A stretch of DNA of 44,360 nucleotides from Candidatus Harrisonbacteria bacterium CG10_big_fil_rev_8_21_14_0_10_44_23 (lineage in GTDB: Bacteria; Patescibacteriota; Minisyncoccia; UBA6257; 1-14-0-10-44-23), in the NCBI GenBank assembly GCA_002773475.1, contig PFBB01000023.1, positions 1-44,360 on the forward strand, in the 5' to 3' direction. The position numbers and the translations under genes are program-made. Shown one piece after another: positions 44,324 to 44,360 of the stretch (position 1 is its first letter; every line of letters starts with the position of its first letter). The notes below the pieces were generated by a model. The model was not told the DNA's origin, made no database searches, and worked only from the letters and a program-made list of their open reading frames with translations.

Positions 44324-44360
44324 GTTTTCTCCTGTTAGAATTAATCATTAATCCAAGAAT

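Noticed and set aside
1..44360. CRISPR array or cas genes
   Set aside because: No regularly spaced direct repeats and no Cas motifs were seen.

Overview
The window looks like a chromosomal segment of a Patescibacteria (CPR) bacterium using the standard genetic code (TGA is a stop). This rests on gene content and protein form. The genes are housekeeping, small and AT-leaning, including short EF-Ts, AspRS without the GAD insertion, split ComEC, paired VirD4-like ATPases, a sigma4/HARE-HTH protein and many one- or two-helix membrane ORFans. Most core genes have no Shine-Dalgarno (SD) sequence, and several seem to be leaderless. I cannot place it at phylum level within CPR.

Layout. 1-900: a structured RNA-like hairpin set, a small reverse-strand gene, tRNA-Glu and a 48-aa zinc-ribbon-like gene. 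945-3510: a Kazal-domain surface protein, then an ECF sigma factor, a membrane protein and a secreted protein. 3572-8444: rplU (+), then recR, dnaB, cysS and a CorA-like gene (-). 8516-9812: a secreted protein with a tail-fibre-like motif and a signal peptidase. 9889-14172: the chaperone operon grpE-dnaK-(membrane protein)-dnaJ. 14304-14688: a broken tRNA-Lys copy, a GIY-YIG gene and an intact tRNA-Lys. 14971-17173: secD-secF. 17845-18903: the sigma4/HARE-HTH regulator. 18961-24121: a four-gene membrane/VirD4-like ATPase cluster. 24118-29353: efp (-), a GNAT gene (-), a nucleotidyltransferase, mnmA, and comEC split into channel and metallo-beta-lactamase genes. 30357-32230: aspS-ndk. 32660-33200: a candidate structured RNA and a winged-helix regulator flanked by two large palindromes. 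33270-39569: lepA, murB, hpf and secA with structured RNAs between them. 39644-42536: a methyltransferase, an HD hydrolase, DoxX, KTSC, small membrane proteins and a pseudopilin. 42639-44323: rpsB-tsf, a membrane protein, tRNA-Tyr and a hairpin resembling an IS end.

The most unusual signal is a class of eight small monocistronic genes scattered through the window (155-346, 634-780, 17248-17718, 24774-25274, 29417-29728, 30011-30250, 32320-32619, 36422-36622). Each has an SD sequence, most have a sigma70-like promoter with 17-bp spacing and a strong terminator, they prefer G/C-ending codons, and five of eight start with GTG or TTG. The surrounding core genes have AT-rich, SD-less starts, so two styles of gene expression appear to coexist.

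The other notable signals are the twin palindromes around the winged-helix gene, the GIY-YIG gene lodged in a duplicated tRNA-Lys, several candidate structured RNAs, a SEC-C remnant after secA, and the VirD4-like cluster with a membrane-anchored HEPN-like domain. All functions are judged from motifs read by eye; no search was run.
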